Shown: positions 1-9,838 of the stretch, in pieces | Layout of the letters: the number at the start of each line of letters is the position of its first letter | Numbering within the stretch: the stretch's first letter is position 1 | Source of the DNA: Rhodoblastus sp963710275 | Lineage (GTDB): Bacteria > Pseudomonadota > Alphaproteobacteria > Rhizobiales > Beijerinckiaceae | NCBI GenBank assembly: GCA_963710275.1 | Contig: CAVPZS010000012.1 | Coordinates: forward strand, 248,001 to 312,000 | Reading direction: 5' to 3' | DNA: 64,000 bases | Notes under the pieces: model-generated | Told to the model about the DNA's origin: nothing | What the model saw: the letters and a program-made list of their open reading frames with translations, nothing else | Database searches by the model: none | Made by a program: the position numbers and the translations under genes

Positions 1-246
1 GCCCTGGCGGTCGTCGCCGGCGCCTATCATTGGTCCGGGCCCTTGTTCGCGGGATTGCTGATGCGCGCCTTCCCGAGCCTGTTGCTCGATCTCGGCGTCG
101 ACGGCAATCTCGCCTCGGTGATCTATGGCGCGGGATTGCTGCATGCGCTGATCGCGGCGCCCGAGGGCATGTCCGGCCAGGCCGCCGCGCTCGCCGGAAA
201 GCTTTCCGGCCTGCTGCGCCGACGCAAGGAGGCGGCTGTCGCATGA
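1..246 (+). CDS. Branched-chain amino acid-type ABC permease, C-terminal fragment
   Basis: An open frame enters from the left edge and ends at TGA 244-246, giving the last 81 residues of a protein whose start lies outside the window. The visible part is hydrophobic, with glycine/alanine/leucine-rich stretches and a basic tail (LLRRRKEAA). Its stop overlaps the ATG of a LivG-type ATPase (ATGA at 243-246). That coupling and the following livF make a LivM/LivH-type inner-membrane permease of a Liv-family ABC importer the best call. The fragment alone is too short to separate LivM from LivH, and it could be another membrane subunit of the same operon. Confidence 0.55.
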   Translation, partial: ALAVVAGAYHWSGPLFAGLLMRAFPSLLLDLGVDGNLASVIYGAGLLHALIAAPEGMSGQAAALAGKLSGLLRRRKEAAVA

Positions 247-965
247 TCGAGATTTCCAGCCTCACCGTGCAGTTTGGCGGCGTCAAGGGCCTCAACGACC
301 TGAATGCGGTCATCGAGACGCCGGTGACCGGCCTGATCGGACCGAACGGCGCCGGCAAGACCACCCTGCTCAACGTCTTCAGCGGCTTCGTGAAGCCCTT
401 TACCGGCCGCATTCGGCTGGACGGCCGAGACCTTCTGTCGCTGCCCTCGCATCGCCGCGCCGCAGCGGGCGTGAGACGCACCTTCCAGACCGAGCAGACA
501 GTCGAAACCCTGAGCCTTCACGACAATGTCGCGGCGGCGCTGGACCACCAGCCCGGCGGCTTCCGTGATCGCCGCAAGGCCATTGGAGCTGTGCTGGATT
601 ATGTCGGTCTCGGCGCGGGCCGCGACCGGCTCGGCGCCGAACTCAACGCTTGCGAGCGCCGCCTGCTCGAAATCGCGCGCTGTCTCGTCGGACGTCCGAA
701 ACTCTTGATGATGGACGAACCTGGCGCGGGCCTCGCCGCGAGCGAATCCGACCATTTGCGCAAGGTGATCGCGGGCGTTCCCGATTTCAGCGGCGCCCGG
801 GTCTTGCTGGTCGACCACGACGTCGAGCTGATTTCCGCCGTGTGCCAGTCGACGCTCGTGCTGGATTTCGGCCAGAAAATCGCCTTCGGGCCGACCGCGG
901 AGGTTCTGGCCGATCGACGCGTGCGCGCCGCCTATCTCGGCGTCGTCGAAGGAGCGGCGGCATGA
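243..965 (+). CDS. livG: ABC transporter ATP-binding protein, LivG-type
   Basis: A 240-residue ATPase that would energise a Liv-family importer at the inner face of the cytoplasmic membrane. Walker A is at residues 33-40 (GPNGAGKT), the Q-loop region reads TFQTEQT, Walker B is LLMMDEP, and the switch His lies in LLVDHD. The start at 243 was chosen because it overlaps the permease stop as ATGA and begins the conserved MIEISSLTV lead. The ABC signature is unusual: where LivG proteins normally have an LSxGxQR-type motif this one reads ELNACERR. It is followed with a 4-base overlap by livF. The substrate is not known; the catabolic genes nearby suggest an organic acid or aromatic compound as readily as an amino acid. 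Confidence 0.88.
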   Translation: MIEISSLTVQFGGVKGLNDLNAVIETPVTGLIGPNGAGKTTLLNVFSGFVKPFTGRIRLDGRDLLSLPSHRRAAAGVRRTFQTEQTVETLSLHDNVAAALDHQPGGFRDRRKAIGAVLDYVGLGAGRDRLGAELNACERRLLEIARCLVGRPKLLMMDEPGAGLAASESDHLRKVIAGVPDFSGARVLLVDHDVELISAVCQSTLVLDFGQKIAFGPTAEVLADRRVRAAYLGVVEGAAA

Positions 966-1678
966 GCGGTTTTCTCGCCGCCGAAAAACTTGACGTCGAG
1001 CGCGGCGGCCGCCTGGTGGTTCATGGCGTCGACTTGCGCGTCGAGCGGGGCCGCGTGACGGCGCTGCTGGGCGCCAATGGCGCGGGCAAAAGCAGCCTCG
1101 TCCTGTCGCTGGCGGGCGCCTTGCCCGCGGCGGGCGGCCGCATCCTCTGCGACGGCCGCGAAATCCAGAATCTTCGCCCGCATCGCGTCCGTCGGCTCGG
1201 CGTCGCCGCCATTCCCGAAGGACATCGCGTGCTCGGCGAATTGACGATAGAGGAAAACCTGCGCGTCGCCGGGACCCATCTGGCGCGGCGCGAATTGGAC
1301 AAGGCCGTGGCCGAGGCTTACCTGACATTTCCTGAATTGCAGGAGCGGCGCACGACCCGCGCCGGCGCGCTCTCGGGCGGCCAGCAGCAGATGGTGGTGA
1401 TCGCCCAGGCCATCGTGAGCAAACCCTCCTATATCCTCGCCGACGAGCTTTCCTTCGGCCTGGCGCCGGTCATCGTCACCCGGCTCATGCCCGTCCTGCT
1501 CGATTTCGCGAAACGCGGCGCCGGCGTGCTGCTGATCGAGCAGTTCACCGATCTCGCGCTGCAGATTTCGCAACACGTCTATGTGATGGAGCGCGGGCGC
1601 ATCGGCTTTTCCGGCGAGCCGGAGGAACTGAAACGCAATCCTGATATCCTGCACAGCGCCTATCTCGCCAGCGCTTGA
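962..1678 (+). CDS. livF: ABC transporter ATP-binding protein, LivF-type
   Basis: The second ATPase of the first Liv-type importer, 238 residues. Walker A is at residues 37-45 (GANGAGKSS). The signature is canonical (LSGGQQQM), Walker B reads YILADEL, and the C-terminal LivF-like VLLIEQF follows. The ATG at 962 overlaps the livG stop (ATGA), so the two ATPases are translationally coupled. LivF pairs with LivG as a heterodimer beneath the two permeases. The next gene, an acyl-CoA synthetase, starts 20 bases downstream on the same strand, so the transporter is probably co-transcribed with an enzyme that activates the imported acid. Confidence 0.92.
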   Translation: MSGFLAAEKLDVERGGRLVVHGVDLRVERGRVTALLGANGAGKSSLVLSLAGALPAAGGRILCDGREIQNLRPHRVRRLGVAAIPEGHRVLGELTIEENLRVAGTHLARRELDKAVAEAYLTFPELQERRTTRAGALSGGQQQMVVIAQAIVSKPSYILADELSFGLAPVIVTRLMPVLLDFAKRGAGVLLIEQFTDLALQISQHVYVMERGRIGFSGEPEELKRNPDILHSAYLASA

Positions 1679-1697
1679 AATTCGTCGAGGAAACGGA

Positions 1698-3358
1698 ATG
1701 ACCAACGCCGCCGAAATCTATGCCTCCCGTCCCTGGCTGGCGCTCTATACCCAGGGGTTGCAGGGCGAAATCGAATTTGCCGCGCAAGACTGCCTGAGCG
1801 TGTTCAAGGCCGCCGTCGCCCGCGCGCCGAACCAAGCCGCGCTGATCTATTTCGACGGACGCCTGACCTATGCCGAACTCGACGCCAGGTCCGACGCCCT
1901 GGCCGCGGCGCTGGCGCAGCGCGGGTTTGTTCCCGGCGACCGGCTCGCCATCTACATGCAGAACATGCCGCAATTCCTGATCGCCGCGCTCGGGGCCTGG
2001 AAGGCGGGCGGCTGCGCCGTCACCATCAATCCGATGAACCGCCAGCGCGAATTGACGCTGCAATTCCGCGACAGCACGCCGCGCGCCCTGGTCTGCCTCG
2101 ACACGCTCTACAATGAAGTCATCGCCACGCTGCCGCCGGAATCCTCGCTGCCGCCCATCGTGCTGACGACCTCGGCGCGCGACTTGCAAGGCCGCGACGA
2201 CGCCCGCGTGCTGCCCGGGCGCGAAGAGGTCGCCCCCGGCGTGGAAGACCTGCTGGCGGTCATTGCCGCCAACGACGGCGCGGCGCCCCGGCCCTGCCGC
2301 CGCCAAGACCCGAGGACATCGCCTTCATCGTCTACACGTCCGGGACGACCGGATTGCCCAAGGGGTCGACCAACACCCATGGCAATGTCTCCTTCAACGC
2401 CCAGACCATCGCCAAGTGGGACGGTCTGGCGGACGGATCGCCGCTGCTCGGCCTTGCGCCCCTGTTCCATGTCACCGGGCTGGTCGCGCTGATCGTCCGG
2501 TCCTGGGCGATGGCTTCGCCCCTGATCCTTTGCTACCGCTTCGAGCCGGGCGTCGTTCTCGACGCGCTGCTCGAGCACAAGCCGATTTATACGGTGAGCG
2601 CGATCACCGCCTTCATCGCGCTGATCCATGCGAAGGGCGCGACGCGCGAGCATTTCGCCAGCCTGCGCCACATCGTCTCCGGCGGCGCGCCGATCCCGCC
2701 CAGCGTCGTCGAGGAATTCCGCCAGAAGACCGGGCTTTACATCCACAACGGCTACGGGCTCACCGAGACCTGCGCCGGCGTCATCGCCGTGCCGCAGGGG
2801 CGCGAAGCGCCGGTCGACCCCAACAGCGGCGCGCTGGCGATCGGCGCGCCCTGTTGCAACGTCAAAGTGTGGATTGCGGACGAGCATGGCCAGCCGGCGG
2901 CGGTCGGGGAGCCGGGAGAAATCGTCGTCACCGGCCCGATGGTGGCGCCGGGATACTGGAACAAGCCGGAGGAAACCGCAGCCTCCATGCGCGCCGACGG
3001 TTTTCGCACCGGCGACGTCGGCTTCATGGACGAGAAGGGCTGGTTCTATCTTGTCGATCGCAAGAAGGACGTCATCATCGCCTCGGGCTTCAAGGTCTGG
3101 CCGCGCGAAGTCGAGGACGTGCTCTACGCCCATCCGGCGGTGCGCGAGGCGGCGGTGATCGGCGTCCCCGACGCCTATCGCGGCGAAACGGTCAAGGCCG
3201 TCGTCTGCCTCAAGCCGGGCGACGAGACCTCGATCGACGATCTCTCGCAGTGGTGCAAGACACGGCTCGCGACCTACAAGTTTCCGCGCGAAATCGAGAT
3301 CGTCGAGGAATTGCCCAAGACGACGACGGGAAAGATCCTGCGGCGCATGCTGCGTTGA
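1698..3358 (+). CDS. AMP-dependent acyl/aryl-CoA synthetase (one apparent frameshift)
   Basis: Class I adenylate-forming enzyme of about 553 residues that would convert a carboxylic acid, ATP and CoA to an acyl-CoA. The N-terminal half reads from 1698. The AMP-binding P-loop (YTSGTTGLPKGS), the GYGLTET motif, the YRTGD-like FRTGDVG and the C-terminal lysine motif TTGKILRR are in another frame from about 2300. A one-base loss near 2285-2305, in a C/G-rich run, explains the switch and joins two halves that are both conserved. The SD-like GAGG lies just before the ATG. It sits between livF and an MBL-fold hydrolase. The substrate cannot be read from sequence; the family includes fatty-acid, benzoate and cinnamate ligases. 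Confidence 0.82.
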
Positions 3359-3400
3359 AAAAGACAAAAAAGACGCGGAAAAAACAATCGGGAGGAAGGC

Positions 3401-4277
3401 ATGGCGCATTTCAAGATCGGCGATCTCGAGGTCACCCGGGTCGAGGATTTCGTCGATCCTCATGTGCCCCCGAAATTCCTGCTGCCCCGACTTGCCGGAC
3501 GACGCGATCGCCCGCAATCTCGACTGGCTGGCGCCGAATTTCTACGACGAGGCGCACAAAAGCATCGCCATCCACATGCAGTCCTGGGTGATCCAGACGA
3601 AGCATCACACCATCCTGGTCGACACCTGCGCCGGCAACCACAAGCCGCGGCCGCATTTCCCGGTCATGAGCATGCGCGACGGCCCCTATCTCGAAAATCT
3701 GCGCGCCGCCGGCGTCGCGCCGGAGGCCGTCGATATCGTCATGTGCACCCATTTGCACATCGACCACGTCGGCTGGAACACGCGGCTGGAGAACGGCCGC
3801 TGGGTTCCGACCTTTCCCAACGCCCGCTACCTTTTCTCGCAGAAGGATTTCGACGCCTTCGATCCGCGCGGCCTGCCGGAGGACCAGCGCGGCGATCCCA
3901 TCTTCGAGGACAGCGTCCTGCCCGTGGTCGACGCGGGGCTGGCGCAAATGGTCGACGGCAAGTTCGCCATCGACGACAACCTGTCGGTCGAGCCGACGCC
4001 GGGACATTCGCCCGGCCATCAGTTGCTGCGCGCGAGCAGCGGCGGCGCCACCGGGCTGTTCACCGGCGACATTGTCCATCATCCCCTGCAGATCGCCGTC
4101 CCCGAATGCAACAGCTTCGCCTGCGCCGATCCCGTGGCGGCCCGCGCCACGCGCAAGCGGGTGCTGGAGGAATGCGCCGAATGCAACCACCTGCTGATCC
4201 CCGGCCATTTCGCCGCGCCGCATGTCGGCCGGGTCGTGCGCCACGGTCCGGGCCTGCGGTTCCGACCGGGTGCGTGA
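3401..4277 (+). CDS. MBL-fold metallo-hydrolase (one apparent frameshift)
   Basis: A metallo-beta-lactamase-fold hydrolase of about 292 residues. The di-zinc motif HLHIDHVGW (HxHxDH) is clear, followed by the later metal ligands in TPGHSPGH and FTGDIVHHP and the C-terminal PGHF histidine. The start MAHFKIGDLEVTR at 3401 has a strong SD (gggaggaaggc). The remaining protein is in another frame from about 3485; one extra C in the run near 3483-3486 would account for this. The domain architecture resembles AttM/AiiA-like lactonases and related AHL or thioester hydrolases. Its place just after an acyl-CoA synthetase suggests a hydrolytic step or thioesterase role in the same pathway, but that is inference. 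Confidence 0.8.
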
Positions 4278-4354
4278 ATTTTCTTTCCCTTTGCCGCTCC
4301 ATATCCTAGGCTTCCGTTCAAGCGCCGGTGGCGCATAAAAAATGGGAGTGAAAC

Positions 4355-5528
4355 ATGAAGCTGGGGAACGTGTTTTTGGCGGGCGTCGCGGCGGCCGCGC
4401 TGCTTTGCGGCGCCGCATGGGCGGCCGAACCTTTGAAGATCGGCCTGATCCTGCCGATGTCCGGCCCGTTCGCCGGCTACGGCAAGCAGATCGAGCACGG
4501 GGTCAAACTCTATCTCTCGCAGCACGCGGACACGGCGGGGGGCCGCAAGGTCGAGCTGATCGTCAAGGACGACAACCCCGGCACGGCCGGCGACGTCGAC
4601 AAGCGCCTCGCCCAGGAACTGGTGGTCAAGGACAAGGTCGACATGCTGGCGGGCTTCGGCCTGACGCCGTCGGCCTTGGCCGTCGCGCCGGTCGCCACCG
4701 AGGCGAAGAAGCCGATGGTGATCATGAACGCCGCCACCTCGGTGATCACTGACGAAGTCGCCCTATATCGTGCGCGCCTCCATGACGCTGCCGCAGAATT
4801 CGGCGCCGATGGCCAAATGGGCGGCGAAGAACGGCATCAAGAAAGTCTTCATCGCTGGTCGCCGACTACGGCCCCGGCTATGACGCCGAGGCGCAATTCA
4901 AGAAGACCTTCCCGCCGCCGGCGGCGAGATCGTCGACGACGTTCGCGCGCCGGTCCGCAATCCCGAATTCGGCGCCGTTCCTGCAGCGGATCAAGGACGC
5001 CAAGCCGGACGCCCTCTTCATGTTCCTGCCGCCGGGCGCCGGCACCATCGCCTTCATGAAGGAATTCGTGGAGCGCGGCCTGCCGCAGGCCGGCATCAAG
5101 CTGATCGCCACCGGCGACATCACCGACGAGGACCTGCTCGACGGTTTCGGCGATTCCGCCCTGGGCATCGTCACCGCCGTTCCATTATTCCCATGCGCAC
5201 AGTCGCCGATGAACAAGGCTTACGTCGCGGCCTACGAAAAGGCCTATCCCAAGACCGGCCGAACTTCATGTCGGTCGGCGGCTATGACGGCATGCAGCTG
5301 ATCGACAAGGTCGCTGACCAAGACCGGCGGCGACGCCGACGCGGACAAATTCGTCGAGGCCGCCAAGGGTTTGACTGGGAAAGCCCGCGCGGTCCGCGTC
5401 AGCATCGACCCGCGCACGCGCGACATGATCCAGAACATCTATATCCGCAAGGTCGAACGGGTCGGCGGCAAGCTGGAGAACGTCGAGTTCGACAAGGTCG
5501 AGACTTCAAGGACCCCGGCAAGGAATGA
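4355..5528 (+). pseudogene. Liv-type ABC transporter substrate-binding protein, broken by several apparent frameshifts
   Basis: Periplasmic binding protein of the LivJ/LivK (Peripla_BP_6) family, about 390 residues if the frame is restored. The signal peptide is clear (MKLGNVFLAGVAAAALL to AWAAEP), followed by the family start LKIGLILPMSGPFAGYG. The frame changes near 4757, 4857, 4910-4960 and several times between 5190 and 5510. Conserved text can still be read across frames to EFDKVETFKDPGKE and TGA 5526-5528. It heads the second importer (livH, livM, livG, livF follow). The density of single-base shifts with little loss of conserved protein sequence favours sequence error over long-standing decay, but a recent pseudogene cannot be excluded. 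Confidence 0.75.
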
Positions 5529-5578
5529 GTTCGCGCGGCGCCCGCGAGGGCGCCGCCGCTCTTGTCGAAAGACCTGCA

Positions 5579-6437
5579 ATGACTGTTTTGTTCGACGGAA
5601 TGGCCGATGGCATGCTGCTGTTCCTCATCAGCGTCGGCCTGTCGGTGACGATGGGACTGATGAATTTCGTCAACCTCGCGCATGGCGCTTTCGCCATGGC
5701 GGGGGGCTATATCTTCATCGTGCTGCTGAATCGCCTGGGCGTGCCTTTCCTCGCCGCGCTCGCCCTCGCCGCCGCCGCCTCGGCGATGGTCGGCGTCGTG
5801 CTCGAGCGGCTGCTCTATCGCCGCTTCTATGGCGCGCCGCCGCTCGACCAGGTGCTGTTTTCGATCGGCCTCGTCTTCATGTCGGTCTCGGCGGCGACTT
5901 ACCTGTTCGGCGACAGCCAGCCGCCGCTGCAATTGCCCCCGAGCCTGTCGGGCCAGTTCCATGTCGCGGGCGCCGATATCGGCGTCTACGGCTGTTCCTG
6001 ATCGTCCTCGGCCTCGTCCTGGCGCTGGCGTTGCGGGCGCTGGTCAATGGCACGAAATTCGGCGCCCAATTGCGCGCCGCGGTCGACAATCCGCGCATCG
6101 CGCAAGGGCATCGGGATCAATGTCGACGGCGTGTTCACCACCGACCTTCGCGCTGGGCTCGGCGCTGGCGGGCCTTGGCGGCGCGCTCGGCATTGAAATG
6201 TTCGGGCTCAATCCGGAATATCCGACGACCTACATCGTCTATTTCCTGATCGTCGTGGCGATGGGCGGCGCCGGCAATATCAAGGGCTCGCTGATCGCGG
6301 CGCTGATCCTCGGCGTGTTCGACGTCGAAGGCAAATATTACATTCCCCAGGTCGGCGCCTTCATGATCTATGCGGTGATGGCGGCGACCCTGATCTTCAG
6401 GCCGGAAGGCCTGTTCGGCAAGGCGGGCGCGAAATGA
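5579..6437 (+). pseudogene. livH: Branched-chain amino acid-type ABC permease LivH, three apparent frameshifts
   Basis: Inner-membrane permease of the second Liv-type importer, about 286 residues. It starts MTVLFDGMADGMLLFLISVG and carries the LivH hallmark MGLMNFVNLAHGAF. It keeps its reading frame to about 5992, then continues in two other frames (breaks near 5992, 6104 and 6145). It ends with the typical permease text GGAGNIKGSLIAALILG and RPEGLFGKAGAK. Hydrophobic segments cover most of the length. The stop at 6437 overlaps the ATG of livM (ATGA). It lies 50 bases after the binding-protein stop. As in its neighbours, the indels look like sequence errors because all conserved blocks survive. 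Confidence 0.75.
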
Positions 6438-7446
6438 GCGCCGCCGACGCCCAGCCCGCAACCACCATCGGCTTCGATCCCGCGCGGCTGCGCGCCACCA
6501 CGCGCTGGCGCCCTTCTGAACTTGTCTTCTGGCTGCTGGCGCTCGCCGCCTTTTTTGTCTTTCCCGACAATCTGGCGTTGCTGTCGCAGATCGCGATCAC
6601 CGCGCTGTTCGCGCTGTCGCTCGATTTGATCCTGGGCTTCGCCGGCATCATTTCGCTCGGCCACGCCGCCTTTTTCGGCATCGGCGCCTATGCCTGCGGC
6701 CTGCTGGCCCAGGCACGGCTGGGGCGACCCCCTGCTTGGCCTCGCCGCTGGCGGCGTCGCTCCGGCCTGTTCGGCCTTGTCACGCGGGATCCTGGTGCTG
6801 CGCGGCGGCGATCTCACCCGGCTGATGGTGACTGCGGCGGTCGCCGCCATGCTCTGGGTGGCGGCGAACAAGCTCACCGACATCACCGGCGGCCTCGACG
6901 GCCTGCAAGGCATCGAGGTCAAGCCGGTGCTGGGCCTGTTCGCATTTCGATCTCGCTGGCCATGTCGCCTATCTCTATTGCCTCGCCGTGGTGTTCGTCC
7001 TGTTCTGGATGCCCGCCGCATCGATCCATTCGCCTTTCGGCCTTTCGCTCCAGGGCTGCCGCCAGAACGCCGCGCGCATGCCGGCGCTGGGCGCGCCGGT
7101 CAATGGCCGCCTCGTCGCCATCTACGCCATTGCCGCGGCCTAGGCCGGGATCGCCGGCGCGCTGCTGACGGAAACGACCCAATTCGTCTCGATCGACGAA
7201 CTGGCTTTCCGCGCTCGGCCGAACTGCTGCTGATGCTGGTCCTCGGCGGGAACCGGCAGCCTCTACGGCGGCCATGCTCGGCGCAATCGTGTTCATGACC
7301 GGCGCACCACCTGCTGTCGAATATCAATCCGCAATATTGGCAATTCTGGCTCGGCATCCTCTGATCATGATCGTCCTGTTCGCTCGCGATGGCGTCATGG
7401 GCGGCGTTGCGCACGATCAACGCGCGCTTCTTCGGAGGGCGCCTGA
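6434..7446 (+). pseudogene. livM: Branched-chain amino acid-type ABC permease LivM, frameshifts and an in-frame TAG
   Basis: Second permease of the same importer, about 335 residues. The N-terminus is cytoplasmic (MSAADAQPATTIGFDP), then come membrane segments with the LivM signature LDLILGFAGIISLGHAAFFGIGAY. Frame changes lie near 6722 and 6945 and several times from 7200 to 7420. A TAG at 7141-7143 interrupts the conserved YAIAAA-AGIAGALL stretch and is a single-base change from a leucine codon (TTG). The end is set at the TGA 7444-7446, which overlaps the ATG of livG, but the terminal frame is uncertain. The gene may be a real recent pseudogene; the pattern fits base-calling error equally well. 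Confidence 0.68.
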
Positions 7447-8187
7447 TGACGATCGCGCTGGCGACACGCAGCCTGTGCAAGCAGTTCGGCGGCTTTCGCG
7501 CGACGAACGACGTTCGTACAGGTGGCCGAGGGAGCGCGCCATGCGCTGATCGGCCCGAACGGCGCCGGCAAGACCACGCTGATCAATCTCCTGACCGGTT
7601 TTCTCAAGCCGACGGCCGGCAAGGTTTTCCTGCGCGGCGAGGACGTCACTTCTCCGCGCAGAACGCCCGCGTGAAGAAGGGCCTTGCGCGCACCTTCCAG
7701 ATCAACCGCCTGTTCGCCGACCTGACCGTGCTGCGAATCCGTGCTTCTCGCCGTCTGCGAAAGGCGGGGCCTCGGCGGCGGATTCTGGCGTCCGGTCGGC
7801 GCACCATGGCGATGCGGTGGACGAGGCGGCGGCGCTGCTGGCGCAGCTCGGCATCGTCGACGTCGCCTATCGGCGCACGCGCGACCTCGCCTATGGCCAG
7901 CAGCGCCTGATCGAAATCGCGCTGGCGCTGGCGCTCAAGCCGCGCGTGCTGCTGCTCGACGAACCGGCGGCGGGCGTGCCGACCGCGAGAGCCGCGAATT
8001 GTTCGAGACCATCGCGCAATTGCCGCGCGATGTCACCATCGTGCTGATCGAGCATGACATGGACCTGGTCTTCCGCTTCGCCGAGCGTATTTCGGTGCTG
8101 GTGATGGGCGCCGTGCTGACCGAGGGCGCGCCTGGCGAGATCGCCGACGACCCGCGCGTGCGGCAGGTCTATCTGGGAGCGGCGTGA
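7446..8187 (+). pseudogene. livG: ABC transporter ATP-binding protein LivG (second copy), several apparent frameshifts
   Basis: ATPase of the second Liv importer, about 247 residues. The reading frame begins MTIALATRSLCKQFGGF and shifts near 7513, 7650, 7735, 7800 and 7978. All landmarks are legible across frames: Walker A GPNGAGKTT (near 7553), Q-loop ARTFQINRL, signature-like DLAYGQQRLIEIA, Walker B VLLLDEPAAG and switch VLIEHDMDLVF. It ends VRQVYLGAA at 8187. Unlike the livG at 243, this copy has a normal LivG signature region. The final TGA overlaps the livF ATG by one base. Confidence 0.75.
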
Positions 8188-8910
8188 TGGCGGCGCTGCT
8201 GGAATTCGCGGGGGTCTATGCCGGCTATGGCGACGCGCTGGCGCTGGAGGATATCTCCTTTTCGCTCGACGCGGACGAAAGCCTCGCGCTGCTCGGGCGC
8301 AACGGCATGGGCAAGACGACGCTGCTCGCCACCCTGATGGGCGCGACGCGGATGCGCGCGGGCAAAATCCTGTTCGATGGCCGCGACATCAGCCGGGTGG
8401 CGAGCCATGAGCGTGCGCGCGCCGGTCTCGGCTGGGTGCCGCAGGAGCGCGACATCTTCGCCTCGCTCTCCGTCGAGGAGAATCTGACCGCGGCGGCGCG
8501 CCAGGGACCCTACGGTCTCAAGCAGATCTACGAGATGTTTCCGCGCCTCGAGGAGCGGCGGACCAACATGGGCAACCAGCTCTCGGGCGGCGAACAGCAG
8601 ATGCTCGCCATCGGCCGCGCGCTGATGCTCAATCCGCGCGGTGATGCTGCTCGACGAGCCGCTGGAGGGCCTGGCGCCGCTGATCGTGCAGGAATTGCTC
8701 GACATCATCGGCCGCATGGTCCGCGAGGGCGGCATGGCCTTCATCCTGGTCGAACAGCACGCGCATCAGATCTTGCCGATCACCCGCAACGCGCTCGTGC
8801 TGGAGCGCGGCCGCGTGGTCTATTCCGGAGCGAGCGAGGCGCTCGAATCCGATCCGCAAGCGCTGGAGCGCTGGCTCGGGGTCGGCGCACAGCAGGGAGA
8901 TCACTCATGA
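8187..8910 (+). CDS. livF: ABC transporter ATP-binding protein LivF (second copy, one apparent frameshift)
   Basis: Second ATPase of the second Liv importer, about 240 residues. Walker A reads GRNGMGKTT, the Q-loop region WVPQERDIF, the signature LSGGEQQML and Walker B VMLLDEPLEGLAP, with VEQHA in the switch region. One extra G near 8639-8642 moves Walker B into another frame; removing it restores a continuous protein ending GVGAQQGDHS. ATG 8187 was preferred to the GTG at 8184 because it overlaps the livG stop (TGATG). Its own stop overlaps the ATG of the hemerythrin-like gene, extending the coupled chain. Confidence 0.85.
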
Positions 8911-9503
8911 ATGCCCGGCAACAGGCGCTCGCCATCATCAAGCGCGAGCATCAGACCCTGACGGCGGTGATCGACGCCTTCACCAAGGTTGTCGACGAGG
9001 CGGCGGCGGGAAGGCTCACGCTCGATTACAAGCTCGCCTGGTCGATCCTCTATTACATCGAGGAGTTTCCCGACCGGCTGCATCACCCCAAGGAGGAAAC
9101 CATCCTGTTTCCCCGGGTGCGCGCCCGTTGCCCCGAACTTGGCGACACGCTCGACGAACTCGGCCGCCAGCACGAAAATGGCGTTCCCTACCTGCAGGCT
9201 CTGAAGACCTGGCTCGGCCGCAGGGAGGCGGAGATTCCGGGCGCCGCGGAAGAATTTCGGCAAAGGCTGACGACCTACGCCGCTTTCCACCACCGCCACC
9301 TGGCGCAGGAAGAAACGGAAGTGTTCCCGCGCGCCGCGGAGGCGCTGGACGAGGACGACTGGAAGGCGGTCGCCGAAGGCTTCGCCGCCAACAACGATCC
9401 GCTCCAGGGCGGCGAGCAGGCCAGCAGCGAATGGTTCCGGCTGTTCTATCGCCGCATCGTCGCGCTGACGCCGGAGCCATGGGGCGTCGGCCCGCGCCGG
9501 TGA
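8907..9503 (+). CDS. Hemerythrin HHE cation-binding domain protein
   Basis: A 198-residue soluble helical protein with the spaced His/Glu pattern of the hemerythrin-like HHE fold. Visible ligand candidates are the His in IKREHQTL (near residue 16), RLHHPKEETILFPR, the His in QHENG, and the C-terminal FHHRHLAQEETEVFPRA. Such proteins bind a di-iron centre and are implicated in oxygen, NO or iron handling; the exact role here is not known. The ATG overlaps the livF stop (ATGA at 8907-8910), so it is the last gene of the ABC operon. The adjacent, convergent iron-sulfur ferredoxin and Rieske oxygenase genes make an oxygen- or iron-related accessory function plausible. Confidence 0.85.
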   Translation: MNARQQALAIIKREHQTLTAVIDAFTKVVDEAAAGRLTLDYKLAWSILYYIEEFPDRLHHPKEETILFPRVRARCPELGDTLDELGRQHENGVPYLQALKTWLGRREAEIPGAAEEFRQRLTTYAAFHHRHLAQEETEVFPRAAEALDEDDWKAVAEGFAANNDPLQGGEQASSEWFRLFYRRIVALTPEPWGVGPRR

Positions 9504-9507
9504 ATCC

Positions 9508-9822
9508 TTATCTCGCGGTCATGCGGACCACCAGTCCCCGCAGGGATGGGCCCATGACGATCTGGCAGCCCAGCCGGCTGTTGGCGCGGCGCTCATCGAC
9601 GCCGTCGAGAAGGCCATCCTCGTCGTTTTTCATCGCGGGCAGTTCTCCAGCCGCCAGGCTCTCGACATAGACGTGGCACGTGGCGCAGGCGCAGCAGCCG
9701 CCGCATTCGCCCTCGATGCCCTCGACATCGTTGAGCACAGCCGCCTGCATGACGGACATGCCCTCGGCAATGTCGACAACGCGCGTCGAGCCATCGCGCA
9801 GGATGAATGTCACTTCAGGCAT
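9508..9822 (-). CDS. 2Fe-2S ferredoxin (adrenodoxin/putidaredoxin type)
   Basis: A 104-residue electron carrier. Cys40, Cys46, Cys49 and Cys86 give the CX5CX2CX36C ligand pattern of vertebrate/bacterial-type ferredoxins that serve P450s and Rieske oxygenases. The surrounding sequence (EGECGGCCACATCHVYVE, and RLGCQIVM for the last ligand) fits well. Two further Cys (43 and 44) lie inside the cluster loop. It is the third gene in a minus-strand set after the Rieske oxygenase and the glutamine-synthetase-like ligase, so it most likely passes electrons to that oxygenase. No dedicated ferredoxin reductase is visible in the window. Confidence 0.92.
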   Translation of the reverse strand: MPEVTFILRDGSTRVVDIAEGMSVMQAAVLNDVEGIEGECGGCCACATCHVYVESLAAGELPAMKNDEDGLLDGVDERRANSRLGCQIVMGPSLRGLVVRMTAR

Positions 9823-9838
9823 GGACAGGCGTTCCCTT

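Noticed and set aside
123..1328. Long minus-strand open frame opposite livG and livF
   Set aside because: It is antisense to two clear ABC ATPases, has Arg/Gly-rich composition and no recognisable domain; a high-GC shadow frame.
2108..3517. 469-codon minus-strand frame opposite the acyl-CoA synthetase
   Set aside because: The opposite strand holds AMP-binding motifs across its whole length; this frame has only low-complexity Arg/Asp-rich text.
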